Shown: positions 22,834 through 34,365, counted from the stretch's first letter. The stretch: 64,000 bases of DNA from Penium margaritaceum (GCA_023375785.1 SZWC01000810.1:287052-351051); one strand, 5' to 3'. A program made the numbers and translations. Notes: generated from the sequence alone by a model not told the origin.

Positions 22834-23943
22834 TGTTGGCATGTGTGCTTTTGCCCGACGCCTCCTTGTGCACAACACATAGAGATACTACTGCCCTATG
22901 CTCGACATGGATCGAGGTGGTGATGGTCGAGACCCGCAAACCTGGTGAGTTTTACCGGTGTGACGTGGAGACCCATTTCATCCATGTGTTATGTATGATG
23001 CATGAATGCGAGCAGGTGTGGTCGCGACCCGGACACCCGGACACTTGTTCCAGCCTCACGAGGATGTCTTGTTGCTCTGTACCCCTTGCATGATTTTTGG
23101 CACATGGGTATGTGATTAGCTTCTTGCATGGTCGCGACCTGGACATTTGGTGGGTTGCACCACTGTCACGAGGAGACCTTGTAATATGGTTGGTTTTACT
23201 AGAGAACGTTCCCTACCTCCACCCAGTCATCATTGTGGTGATGGCTGTGTCAGCTAGGGGGAGTGTTGGTTTGTGTGGCTTTCCACCCATCACGAGCGAC
23301 GACCATGGTGATTACCCGTGTACTCCATACTGGTAGTATGGAGCAGCACAACTCTTGAGAACGATGACATAATCCTTGTTGCGGACCCAGCTAGCGCTGG
23401 AGCATCGAAGGGTGGTGGCTCCACCCAACAACAGATGCCAGACAGCTGCCACAACGTCCCGGGTGCTTGCCGGGGTGCTTTGCGGTTTTTCTACAGGTGC
23501 TAGAGTTTTCTCGGTGGTCTGGCTCTCGAGCCCGATTTGCATGTTTCACATTGTCTGTCCACCAATCAATGCCAGACTTGTGCGTGTGACCAGTCATAGC
23601 GTCTGACTCAAGATTTTTCATCTCTAGGTTCAGCTGGTGTTACATTTGGATGGTTTTGCGCAAGTTTATGGCCAACCAGTGGTTTTGGGCCGGTTTTGGG
23701 ACAAACCAACACTGTCGCGTGCGACACCCGTCGTGCGCCGCAGCAGCTTTTCATGATGTATGCTTTTTAGTTATCATTTCTCTCTGCATGTGTTTTGTGT
23801 ATGGAAGCACATTTGACACTCTGTTTGTGTCACCTAGCCAAATCCTTGCCAGTTTGCATCCGACCTGTTTTGACGCAGCGAGCTCATTGAGAGCTGATGC
23901 CCAATCAGTGGCAAGTGTACTAGGAAGCTTCCTAGCAATCTCA
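22834..23943 (+). repeat. Element E 5' LTR (1.1 kb)
   Basis: A 1110 bp LTR starting TGTTGGCATGTGTG and ending CAATCTCA, homologous throughout to 28183-29294. It contains three degenerate copies of a roughly 48 bp unit, and a second internal 'gggggag + TGTTGG' start at 23255-23265. Its last 400 bp match the LTR of copia K. A perfect 16 bp palindrome (ctaggaagcttcctag) occupies 23920-23935. Confidence 0.9.
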
Positions 23944-23946
23944 TTT

Positions 23947-23958
23947 TGGTATCAGAGC
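23947..23958 (+). promoter_or_regulatory. Element E primer-binding site (initiator tRNA-Met 3' end)
   Basis: A perfect TGGTATCAGAGC lies three bases after the 5' LTR end. It is complementary to the 3' end of initiator tRNA-Met. Confidence 0.92.
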
Positions 23959-23989
23959 GAATGGGCCACAGCTCGTATTTCCGGACAGC

Positions 23990-24790
23990 AAAGACACAGC
24001 AGCAGCCGCAGCAGTGAGTGGGAGCAGCGGCATCCACCCATAGCAGCTGCAGCATCAGATACTGGAGGGACCCACCATGACTACGTTGGATCAGAGCGAT
24101 GAAGGCAAAGAAGGCATCGAAAGCAGGTGCAAGAAATACCAGCAAAAGCAACCGGCGTCAGGAAGTTCCTGTTGCACCAGCGGCTATGGGCATTAGCCGT
24201 AGTAGCAGAAGAAACAGGACCATCTGCAGCAGCAGTGGTGGAGGGTAGCAACCACACTATCAGTCGCAGTAGCAACGATATTGGCGAACATCAACAGCAG
24301 CAGCAGAGGAGGGAAGCAGCCATAGTAGAAGCCGCACCAGCAACGGCGGGTGCGAGCAGGTATAGCTCTGGCTGCGGCGAGCAGCTATAGCAGGAGTGAT
24401 AGAGGACACCTGTCACACCAGCAACCGCATCAGCAGCGGTAGTGGTGAGCAGCTATAACAGCAGCGGCGTAGGACAACAATCTCAATAGCAGCTGTAGTA
24501 GCAGTGGCAGCTGCAAATAGCTACAACTGTAGCAGCTGCATGGCGACAAGCTGCTACAAGCAGGCTCTGCAACCATAGCAATAGCAACGCGCGCAGCTGT
24601 AGCAGTAGTAGTAGCGGTAGTGGTGGCGGGCACCCACAATAGCACGGCACGGTAACAGCAGTATTAGTGACGGCGGCGGCGGGTAGCTGCAGCGCACGGC
24701 CATAGTTTCTCACACCCGCAGTAGTAGCAGCAGCACCAGTAGCAGCGCGCGCAACAGTGGCAGCCGTGACGGCAGCAGCAACTGTTGCTT
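23990..24790 (+). repeat. GCA/CAG-rich leader of element E
   Basis: About 800 bp dominated by imperfect 'gcagcagta' and 'agcagcagc' triplet words follows the primer site. The forward and reverse frames give poly-Ser, poly-Ala or poly-Leu shadows with no domain. Copia K has a similar GCA-rich leader in the same place (60190-60560, opposite strand). Confidence 0.6.
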
Positions 24791-25034
24791 CTTTCTTGCA
24801 GTTCGAAGATTCCTTATAGCTTTGTGTTGCAAGCACGCTCACCCACAGGCAAGCTCGCCAAACAAGTTCATTCGAGGCAAGGGTCAAGCTAGACAACAAA
24901 AAAAAGAGGACAAGGAGGATCCTTGAGTGGGGCACTCAAGAATGACCCTCCGAAGGGATACTCCACAAGAAATGAGCGTTCGATGAACCAATTAAAAAGG
25001 GTCAGGGGAATTTGACCGCAATAGCAACAAAGAG

Positions 25035-25776
25035 GTGGCCGAGGGTCACAGCCGTCGGTTTGCAATGGCGACTGGTGTAGTAGCAGCGGCCGCAATCACA
25101 ACTGCACCATCAGCAGCGTTACCACCCACTGGAAGTGTGGCAGGGACCACCGCCGTCGGTGTTGACGGCGAGCGTACGCAGCAGCACCAAAGGCAACTTG
25201 TGATCGCATCTTATGCTAGTCGTGTGATAGTAGCATATCAATTGCATAGCAGTCGCACAACAGCGCACCACTAGCGTGGTGGTCACCGCCCTTGTGACGG
25301 CGTTCGAGCACGTCTGAGCGACTATGCTTTGATCACCCATCTCCACCCTGCAGTCTTGTGCCAGCAAGAGCAAGTTCCCTATGCACTCATCCATGCCAAG
25401 CTTTGAAGATGAGCAAAATGGCATGGTAGGGAGCGCAGCTAGCGCTGTGGTTAGCACTGACACTCCATGTTTTGCAAGCAACCCGTCCACAGTGGCAATG
25501 GAACCGTATCTACAGCCATGGCACACGCCTAAGATGTCTAACGGCTTTGCTTATTACTATTGCGGAAATCGGCAGCATGGCTGGAGTCAGTGTCGCCAAC
25601 GCCCTACCGGGTGGCGATGGCCGTAGATACAGTCCCCTCTTTCTTCTTCACCATACGACTCAGCGACATTGTCTGTCGATGCTACGGCACCCCTTAGTGG
25701 AGCTGTGTCGGTGTTGTACACCGAGCTTGAGCAGTGTGGGGAGGTGCAGTCGTCATGGAGGACACAACTCGAGCAG
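25035..25776 (+). pseudogene. Element E Gag-like region with a zinc-knuckle remnant
   Basis: The frame at 25381-25776 (interrupted by TAG at 25624) contains YYYCGNRQHGWSQC at about 25552-25593. This fits the retroviral CX2CX4HX4C knuckle except that the first Cys is Tyr. The preceding part is rich in Ala, Thr and Ser and shows no named domain. The knuckle suggests a nucleocapsid function, so the element probably encoded a Gag. No protease, RT or integrase motif follows. Confidence 0.5.
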
Positions 25777-26887
25777 TAGCTGATGCACCAACAGCCGAGC
25801 CGGCCCCTGTGTTGAAGTGCTTATACTCTGCGCTTTGTGACCAAGAGGATGCAGTGGCACATGTGGAAAGGCACTTGTAGGATCGTACGCTTGAGCTGTG
25901 TGAAGCAAGAACATGTTGGAGCACCACAAACACCGCACGTCGTCGAGTAGTGGTAGTTGACGTCAAGGATGTGTACACGCGCCTGGAGTTTACTGAGTGG
26001 ATGTTGCACGGTGTAGTGTGGAAACGGTCGGACTTGCGTCGAAAGTCGGAGGAGGTAACATCAGTGGATGTCTCATCAGCAGTGGCCCATGTAGGAGTTG
26101 TTACCGTGGTCGATACTGCTGACAGCCAAGAGGCATATGTGTCTGCGGCATCTGATGAGCCTACAACAGTCACCCTTACAGATGCACCTACCGTGGAGGA
26201 TGCAGAGCGCGATGTTGACCTTTGGCTCATGGCTTCCCTAACCGGCATTGCCGAAACCATGGCAGTTCAAGCCGACGATAAAGCTAGACTCATCCGAGCT
26301 GCAGGTCACGTACCCGAGCGCCTGTGCTCCGCGGTCGACGAGCAGCGCGTATTCGTGGCTCGAGTGGAGGCACACGTGCAGGATGTTATGGCTGAACTCC
26401 GAGGGGCCAGCAGCCGTTACTACACTTTGGATATTCCAGCACGACGGGCTGTCGAGAAGTTTGTGGAGGATGTGCACGTATGTCTCAAGGCAGCTGAGTG
26501 GTGATGCACAATGGCAACGGGCAAACGTTTAGTAGTAGGTGGATGATTGGTTGCACACCAGGGGTTGGGAGGAGCCCCAGACATTGTACGCGCTCCCGAT
26601 GACAGCGAGGATGTGGCAGAGGTAGTTTCACCGACGGATGCCAACGTCTGGTCAGCAGTCGATGGCCAAGTGACTAGTGTGTTTGCAGCAGCTGGTGCCT
26701 CCACAGTAGCACCTCCTACAGATGTAGACACTACAGATGCCGACGCGTTGTTTGGTGTCGATGCCTTGCCAGCAACTGGCAACCAGGCAAGAGATGATCT
26801 GAAGGGTGACGTATGTGACAAGACGGGGAGGCTGGAGGAGGCCGTGGCTCGTGCCGACGGGCACCCAATTGAAGTCCATTGTCACGT

Positions 26888-27757
26888 TGTTGGATATGGG
26901 GTGCCAAAAAAAAGTGACAAAAGTGGGTTGCAATAAGAATCATCAGGTCACAAAAGAAAATAGAGGATGTTTTTTTGGTTCTGTAGCACTTTACGGAACT
27001 CAATTCGGAGTCCGTTTGAGGGAGATATGGATTTTCAAGGTTTGGTGGCAATGGGTCCGGTTCAAGTGACGGCTCCTGCACTACCAGCACCAATGACAGC
27101 GACAGTTATTGGCCAGGGAGGTTTGGAGCGGCCTTCAAGGTAGAAAGGTGGCAGGAGGACCTTCAGGGAGCTTCAAGGAAGGTCCCCACCAAGATTATTG
27201 GTTGTGCACATGGCAGGGATGGTAATTCTCTTGTGTGAGAGTGTGACTGCCGCTCATCCCGCTAGGCTAGGAGTGTGCTAGGAGGTGAACTTTGACAGAG
27301 TGGTTCTTCCAGCTCCATGTGCCAANTTATTGGCCAGGGAGGTTTGGAGCGGCCTTCAAGGTAGAAAGGTGGCAGGAGGACCTTCAGGGAGCTTCAAGGA
27401 AGGTCCCCACCAAGATTATTGGTTGTGCACATGGCAGGGATGGTAATTCTCTTGTGTGAGAGTGAGACTGCTGCTCATCCCGCTAGGCTAGGAGTGTGCT
27501 AGGAGGTGAACTTTGACAGAGTGGTTCTTCCAGCTCCATGTGCCAAATGAGGCATACTTAGGCTTGTTAGAAAGCTGTGCTAATGTCCTTTCTTGTTCAA
27601 GAGTTGATTCAGACATTCGCATTCTTTGCAAACCTACATTTTCTTCCGTAATTTCTGTCTGTGCAACCTGCAACTCCCTCTCACAAACAGTTGGTCCTGC
27701 CTAGGCGGCTCTTGGTGAGCCTGATGGCCTCCCTGAGGGCTGCCCCAGTTTCCATCA
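26888..27757 (+). repeat. Solo LTR of family B inside element E
   Basis: This is the reverse orientation of the 3092-3740 LTR, from TGTTGGATATGGGGTGCC to CCATCA. Flanks cacgt (26883-26887) and caggt (27758-27762) match at four of five bases. It is about 225 bp longer than its relatives only because 27102-27325 is repeated after a single N at 27326 (an assembly duplication with about two differences). No internal sequence is present, so it is a solo LTR. Confidence 0.88.
27102..27550. repeat. 224 bp duplication around a single N
   Basis: The segment starting 'ttattggccaggg' at 27102 recurs at 27327 after an N at 27326, with about two base differences. It has the same pattern as at 14021 and 21594, consistent with two haplotype or contig ends not being merged. 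Confidence 0.85.
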
Positions 27758-28173
27758 CAGGTTCATTCCGCGACTGACCGTCTGCATGCCACAGATGCAG
27801 CTGGCCACTCGGGAGCGGCAACAAAGCTCGACGAGTTGTACACGTGTCACCATGCTGCGGAGTCCGTGTGGCGGTGTGCGGCTCAGCAGCTCGCAGGCAT
27901 AAAACAGTTGATGATGTTCGAGGAGGCCCTCAACACTACACCAATCAGAGCAATAGGTGATGATAGCAGTGATGACTACAATATCGAGGACGACGACGAT
28001 AGTGTCGACGGCACCGTGGGGTGAGGCTACGTGCGCATATGTCCCATCATCATTGTTCTCATCCTTGCTGTTGCTATGCAGGTGTATGTGGCCATTGGGG
28101 AGCTGTGCTCCCTCCTCTGGGGGGATGTTATGCACAGCTATCAGCTTTGCTTGTGCTGTAGGGCTCTGCCACA

Positions 28174-28182
28174 CAAGGGGAG
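28174..28182 (+). promoter_or_regulatory. Element E polypurine tract
   Basis: CAAGGGGAG lies immediately before the 3' LTR start (TGTTGGCATG at 28183) and fits a plus-strand primer. Confidence 0.75.
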
Positions 28183-29294
28183 TGTTGGCATGTGTGCCTT
28201 TTCCTGACGCCTCCTTGTGCATAGCACATAGAGATACTACTGCTCTATGGTTGACATGGATCGAGGTGGTGACGGTGGAGACCCGCATAACTGGTGAGTT
28301 GTATTGGTGTGACGTGGAGACCCATGGCCTCCATATGTTATGTATGCTCCATGCATGCAAGCAGGTGTGGTCGAGACCCGGACACCCGGAGACATGTTCC
28401 GGGGTCACGAGGATATCTTGGTGCTTTGTATCCCTTCCATGATGTTTGGCACATGTGTATGTGATAAGCTTCTTGTATGGTCCAGACTCGGACACTTGGT
28501 GGGTTGCACCACTGTCACGAGGAGGCCTTGTAATGTGGTTGGTTTTACTGGCGATCGTTCCCTACCTCCACTCAGTCATCATTGTGGTGACAGTTGTGTC
28601 TGCCAGGGGGAGTGTTCGTTTGTGTGGCTTTCCACCCTTCACGAGCGACGACCATGGTGATTACCCATGTACCCCATAGTGGTAGTATGGAGCAGCAATG
28701 CTAGAGAGCACGACAACATGATCCCTGTTGGAAACCCAGCTGGCGCTAGAGAAACGACGGGTGGTGGCTCCACCCAACAGCAGCTGCCAGACAGTTGTCA
28801 CGACGTCCTGGGTGCTTGCTGGGGTGCTTTGTGATTTTTCAGCATGTGCTAGAGTTTTCTCGGTGGACTGGCTCTTTTGCATGTTTTGCATTGTCTTTCC
28901 ACCAATCGATGCCGGACTTGTGCGTGTGACCAACTGTGACCAGTTGTAGCGTCCGGCTCAAGATTTTGCATCTCTAGGTTCAGACGGTGTTGCATTTGGA
29001 TACATGTGCACAGGTTGATGGCCAAAACAGTGGTTTTGGGCCGGTTTTAGGACAAACTGATATTGTCGCATGCGTCACCCGTCGTGCGCCACGGCAGCTA
29101 TTCATGTTTTATGCTTTCCAGTTGTAATTTCTGTCTGCATGTGGTTTTTCTATTGAAGTACATTTGACACTCTGTTTGTGTCGCCTAGCCAAACCCTTGC
29201 TGTTTTGCGTCCGACCTGTGTTGACGCCACGAGCTGACTGAGCCCTGACGCCCAGTCAGTAGCAAGCGCACTAGGAAGCTTCTTGGCAATCTCA
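28183..29294 (+). repeat. Element E 3' LTR
   Basis: A 1112 bp copy of 22834-23943 with the same internal landmarks, including the second TGTTCG/TGTTGG start (near 28611) and three degenerate 48 bp units. The terminal palindrome has one decayed arm (ctaggaagct-tcttgg). The eight bases after its end (ttttggta) equal the first bases of the internal region after the 5' LTR, so the exact end is uncertain. A target duplication was not found. Confidence 0.88.
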
Positions 29295-29302
29295 TTTTGG
29301 TA

Positions 29303-31132
29303 ACCAACGATGATAGCATGTTGACAATGGATGCCCTGCGGCATCGATGTAGCGTGTTGTTTTGGGTATAGCATGTCTTTCTACATGCTCACTGGATATG
29401 GCGTGAATAAAGTGCAGAAAAGCTCGGAATTCAGATATGGGATGTTTAGTGTGCAAAGCATGGATATCTCATCTTTATGAAGAATTTTGTTGTTACATCG
29501 TCACTCCGTTAAACTGGAAACCAACGTTTGTCATTGCCATAAGGAAATTTTCTAGGATATTGCAACATCCGTACACTATCACATTCAATGCAAGATGTAA
29601 CTAGGTATTTGAGGAAGATGTCTTCTTGAGTTCCTTGTCAGTGGTAGGACTTAGTTCTAGAGACTAAATTCTTTGATTTTAATTTAGAATTTCATGGAGA
29701 AAATTAGTCAAATAACATTTCCGTGCAGGACAGAATTCAGCCAGTCTTTATGATTATGATGGTCATTGCTTTTTACATGGCGCATATCTACTCTAATGTT
29801 TTTAGTTTTTTAAGAACAATAAGAGTGTGGCAAAGGGAGACGTGGAAAACATGAAAGGTCCATACTCAAGAAATTCTTCTGACCATTTACTCACCTTTGT
29901 ATGCTCATTTTGATTTATACATGGACTACTCTTGATTTTCAATGACATGTTTGCTTCCGTATCTTTACTACACATAAAATTCTGCATGGAGACAAGTTGC
30001 AAGGAAATTTTCTGTGATTATCTTTAGCTCATTCACCAAAAAGGGGTACCACCCCTTGGTACATTCAGTGAATGCTGTTGTAGCCAAGGCTCATAAGGCT
30101 GATGTGGTTCATGAAACAGACGTGTTTTCAGTTGCTACTTTGCACACCTCATGTGGTTCCACATATGTGAGCCACAGCCGCACTCTTTTTGCAAGATATC
30201 CTTTGCCAAGTCAAGGGAGATAAGCTACCATTGTGCCCTCTATACTAAGTTCATCTGATGCTTCTTTCAATTTAAATCCACCAGTTTTCTCTAAATGTTA
30301 TTGCATGCTAGGTTCCGTGATAAGTAGAAGGTGCCAACATGGCACCTTCTACTATGAAGACTATAATGCTGGTCCTATCAACTCTCAGATTGTTCCCTTA
30401 TAGGAGATATCTCCCATGGGTCATTTATGTTTTATTAATTATGTACAATATCTAAAAAAATCTATCCTGGATCTTAAAATTTCACAGTCAAAGAGCCATG
30501 TTGAGTTATGCCATTTGCAACCTTTGCTAGCCTGATTCCTTTTTCAAACGTGGCTTCCAAGCAAAGTCATTTTATGGCACCATATCAACTGTTGTAGAAC
30601 ATTTTTTTCTCTCATGAATAGTATCATCTACTACTTGTCTGTGGACCCTACATCACACCCTGTAATCTTGGACACCCTCTCTGGCATAGTGAACAGTTTA
30701 GATGAATGGTTGTTTGAAATGGTAGTTTCCCTTTTTAAGCGGTCGGATTTCTGCAGTCTACTCTTGCTCATGGCAGTCATCAGGCTTTTTTTGTGTGTGG
30801 TCTGTTTTCCCTCAACTTCGTCCTTCTCCTCCCAAAATCCTTTGAAATATGACCTCAATTCCTTTTCATTCATATCTTTCAATGCACATTGCAGTTGCAT
30901 GGTGGTGATTTCCATAGAATGTTGGGTTCATGAAAAGAAAGGTCTTTTTCCATAATCCAAAAAATTATGGTTTTGAGCCACCAACCCTTGAAACAAGCAT
31001 TGCAAAACAAAATTGTTCATTATTTTTGCTAGGAAAGCCAAACTGGTAAGAGAGGTTTACTGGTTCGTTCCAACTATTCTTGAGGCCATCGATGTAGCAA
31101 AAGGGTTCATCTATGGGAATTGGTGGTAGAGA
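29303..31132. other. AT-rich stretch without a recognisable gene
   Basis: No LTR, coding motif or RNA gene is visible. A few open frames of 60-113 codons (for example 30614-30955 and 30014-30223) show no domain and sit in AT-rich DNA. A near-perfect hairpin lies at 30323-30353. Confidence 0.5.
30323..30353. repeat. Perfect 14 bp inverted repeat with a 3 nt loop
   Basis: Arms AGTAGAAGGTGCCA and TGGCACCTTCTACT are separated by ACA. It lies outside any identified element and could be a cruciform or a short RNA hairpin. There is no evidence for expression. Confidence 0.8.
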
Positions 31133-32075
31133 TGTGTGGGGGAATCCGAGTGGTGCAGTCCCGACATTGGTCTGATCCGACTCTAGTGGTTCAGGTCTTC
31201 TGTTTTGGGCGAATCTGAGACTGAGCGTGTGCTTTCTGGTCGCCTCACGCTATCTGAGCAGGCACTTTTACAAAGGGAATAACGCAGTTTTGCATTAGTT
31301 TTTGTACATGGACATGATCAGACCATTTATAGGGCTAGTCATGAGCTCTCCATTGTACCAAAATGCGCGCAATTCAGCCAAGCATAGCCCAAGTTTCTCT
31401 TGCCAAAGCGCAGGTCTCACCCACCACAGAAAACGCCGAACACCTCCATGGTGCGCACACGCTGTGGCGCCTTCCTTCACGTGCAAAGCGCCTTTCCTAT
31501 GGCACAGTCCTATTGCACGTGGTGCAGGGGTCCCTTGCACTGTTTTGATGCACCTCTCCCACTTTTGGGTCGAGTTTGGTGATTGGGTGTGACGAGGTTT
31601 GAAACTTGTCCGTGGACCTGCAGTCAAAGTTTTGACAAAGTGCCTGAGTAACAAAACGTACTATTGAGTTTTGGATGCCAGGAGTTTGGCTAAGTCCTCG
31701 GTAACAAACTGCACTGCAGCATCCGGTGGATTATCTACCAGACGCCTCTGCGACCTTCCAAACAAAAATCTCCAGATGGAACTTTTGTTACTCGGTCCGG
31801 TCGATTATCCACCGGAAGTTTACTTGCGGCCAGCTCCTAGAGCCGCCGCGCATGCCCCAAATTTGGAAGCTCATATCTCCCTCAGTACTTGTCAGATTCC
31901 GGTGAAACAACCATCGGATTCAGCAACTCGTCGAATTTTATGGGGAATCATTTATTTAATGATCCAAGCAATCCTCAAGCTGCTGGATCCACCGGCGAGG
32001 ATTTTCCTCTCCCTGGCAGCTTGTCTGCGCCTCCCGGCATCGCACTTGGGTATGCAGAGGGACAACTTTTCAACA
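31133..32075 (-). repeat. Solo LTR related to the upstream copia LTR (2935 / 8585)
   Basis: The minus strand starts TGTTGAAAAGTTGTCC at 32075 and aligns with 2935-3091 followed by 8590-9420. The join in the alignment sits exactly where copia B was inserted in that other copy. A TATA-like CTATAAATG lies near 31325-31334 on the minus strand. The left end (about 31133) is approximate, and I found no clear target duplication. Confidence 0.7.
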
Positions 32076-34337
32076 AAATGATCTTTGAAGATATGCTTAT
32101 TCCGTGTTTCATGATATAGTGCCAATTCAGCCACTACATGTTACAAAAAGCTCTTGTTTTCTCTTCAGCATTTTCAAAGAGAAATGAGGATGCATACAAA
32201 ATCCTCCAATGAGGAACATATAGATTTTTATTGATCTGATTGAGAAGTAGTGTACTTGTTGCTAATGATGCAAGACCGTTGTTGTAAGCCATCAGATGGG
32301 ATCAACCACTTTTCTTATACAATGGGATGCATTTTTCATTTGACCATAGAATCGATACCCTGAATCAAAGACTGTGAAATGTTTTTTTTTCTCATTCAAC
32401 TTGATTAAAAAAACATCCAAGTAAATCTTCAGAATCATGAACCACATCTGAAACACAATGTTTTTTTTACTACACAAGATTCAACAAGGGAAAAATAAAC
32501 ATGAGGTTTATGCACAAGTTGGTGCACTCATCGAAGAGGGAAAGGAAAAAGTTGAAGCTTGCTCGAGGGTTGGTTTTTCCTCTTATCAAGAAAAGCATAT
32601 CTCAATGTAAAGTATAATAGCTTCTGCATCTTCATGGAAGTTATGCGGTATGGTTTGTTGCCTAGTCATATACACCATAACAAGCATAAAATAAGAATTG
32701 TGTTCTGTGTATGGATTTTCACCGAGTAATATAATGATGGCATGTAGAGGATTTGTACCATACATCTAATTGGTTGCCTACATGAAAGAAGAAAATGGAA
32801 GAAAAATAGTAAGGAAACTCCTTGAATCAATCCGAGTTCACTGATTTCAAGAAGTATGAAAATGAACCTTTCCATGACAATTCTGAATGCACAATTCTTT
32901 CGGTTTGATAATCTCTTAGAAGATGGTCATACATGGAAGTTTTTGGAGCAAGCAAGTCGTTGTTGAAGGTCACTTGCAAAATTGACATATCTTGCTACTC
33001 ACAATGCCTATGAGTCTTGGCTCGACAGGTGTGGCACTGGCAAAGGATTTGATGAACCCATCACATCAATCAATCGACTAGCGCCATTGGTCCCATACCC
33101 TACAATGCATGTTCTTGCAAATTTACTTGGGTTTTTCTCCATCCTGAAATTATACACCTCCATTTCAAAACTTGTCATGATCAACTTTTGAAATTGATGG
33201 TTGCACTCAATTTCATAATTATATGTGAATGCCCTATGAAGCCCCAAGTGGCACAGATGCAAAAAAGACTTGTAGGTATTTTCATGTGTAAGTGAAGATA
33301 TGATTTTTTTCAGCCCTTGGATACAACATTTCATGTAATCAAAAGTTTCACCAATTCTCAAGTAAAATATAGCAAATAAAGCACAAATTATTGATGAGGA
33401 CACTTGATTATATTAGGAGAAGTTTCATCTAATGAAAAGTGTCAAATCAATCAAATCATACATACAACTACAAGAATGAGAAGAAGTTGCTCATCAATCA
33501 TGTTTGAAGTTGCAATGTAACTGATCATGTTAACAAAACTTGATCAAAATTTAGAGAGTTTTTGGAATATGAAAGGGACATCATGAAAAACTCCAGTGAC
33601 ATGGAATGAAAACAGTAATAAGAAATCTAAAAAGGTACTTATTCAATGATTTTGTCAGACCTTGTAGAAACTCGTAAAAGATTACAGCATTAGGAATGAA
33701 ATACCATGAGTGAAAACAGGATGATTTTGAGTCGGAAAATTGCCAAAGTTATGGTCTAAAATCCAAAGGATGGTTCATATTGTGCCATTCATGTATGGCT
33801 AGAAGTACCCATGTTTTCACTTTAGAGAAAAACGGGAAACATGGGTAACATGGGCATTCCTAAAGTTTTCATGTGCAATGATGAACTTTCATCTTTTCAA
33901 TGTCCAATTCCAATTTTTGGGTGATATGGAGTACGTGGATCTTGGAGCATAATCAGAACTGTTTTGTGAATGAGATTATTACCAGTTCACAAATGTAGGG
34001 TTCATTTCCAAACTTTGGAATTAAAATACAGTTCATCAATTTCAAAGTAATGGTAAGTTTGTGTTTATGTGTGTGTGTGTTTTTTTTTTATTATCATTCT
34101 TTAGTGTATGTATACAACATGAAAACTACAAATGAGGCATGTTTGACATCTCAAACACTTCATAGGAATGACACACATGTAGTCATGATTTCATTGGTCG
34201 CATGAACTTACCTCGTCATTACTTGGATGAGTATCCTGCTAAGAAACTGGCATTACTGTTCATTACAATGTGATTCTGGCATTGTACAGAATTTCACCAA
34301 AAATGATTGAAGCATCATTTTTGAGACACGAATTAGC
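32076..34337. other. AT-rich stretch without a recognisable gene
   Basis: The sequence is AT-rich with many short stop-limited frames. The longest, 33008-33403 on the minus strand (131 codons), has no motif I recognise, and base composition does not change across it. No RNA gene or LTR is visible. Confidence 0.5.
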
Positions 34338-34365
34338 GGAGGAGGAGGAGGAGGAGGAGGAGGAG
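34338..34365. repeat. (GGA)n microsatellite at the left edge of copia A
   Basis: About nine GGA repeats end directly at the LTR start (TGTTG at 34366), so the element inserted into or next to the microsatellite. Confidence 0.85.

Larger units (their letters stand above)
25755..28024 (+). pseudogene. Element E second open frame, unknown, split by a solo LTR
   Basis: From ATG 25755 one frame runs to 26887 with three stops (TAG near 25878, TGA 26502, TGA 26541). It is then cut by the solo LTR at 26888-27757. If the LTR and its target duplication are ignored, the same frame continues from 27763 to a stop at 28024, about 465 codons in all. The product is rich in Val, Ala and Asp. It has segments such as VEAHVQDVMAELRGASSRYY and WRCAAQQLAGIKQLMMFEEA, and a very acidic tail (IEDDDDSVDGTVG). 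I do not recognise a family. It overlaps the end of the Gag-like frame, so it could be a second ORF or the C-terminus of a long Gag after a frameshift. Confidence 0.45.

Noticed and set aside
24430-24935. Minus-strand frames at 24430-24935 rich in Ala, Leu and Thr
   Set aside because: They are reverse-strand readings of GCA/CAG-rich leader sequence with no domain; similar frames occur on several strands at once.
33008-33403. 131-codon minus-strand ORF as a host gene
   Set aside because: AT-rich surroundings, no recognisable motif, no splice or promoter context; length is near what chance allows.
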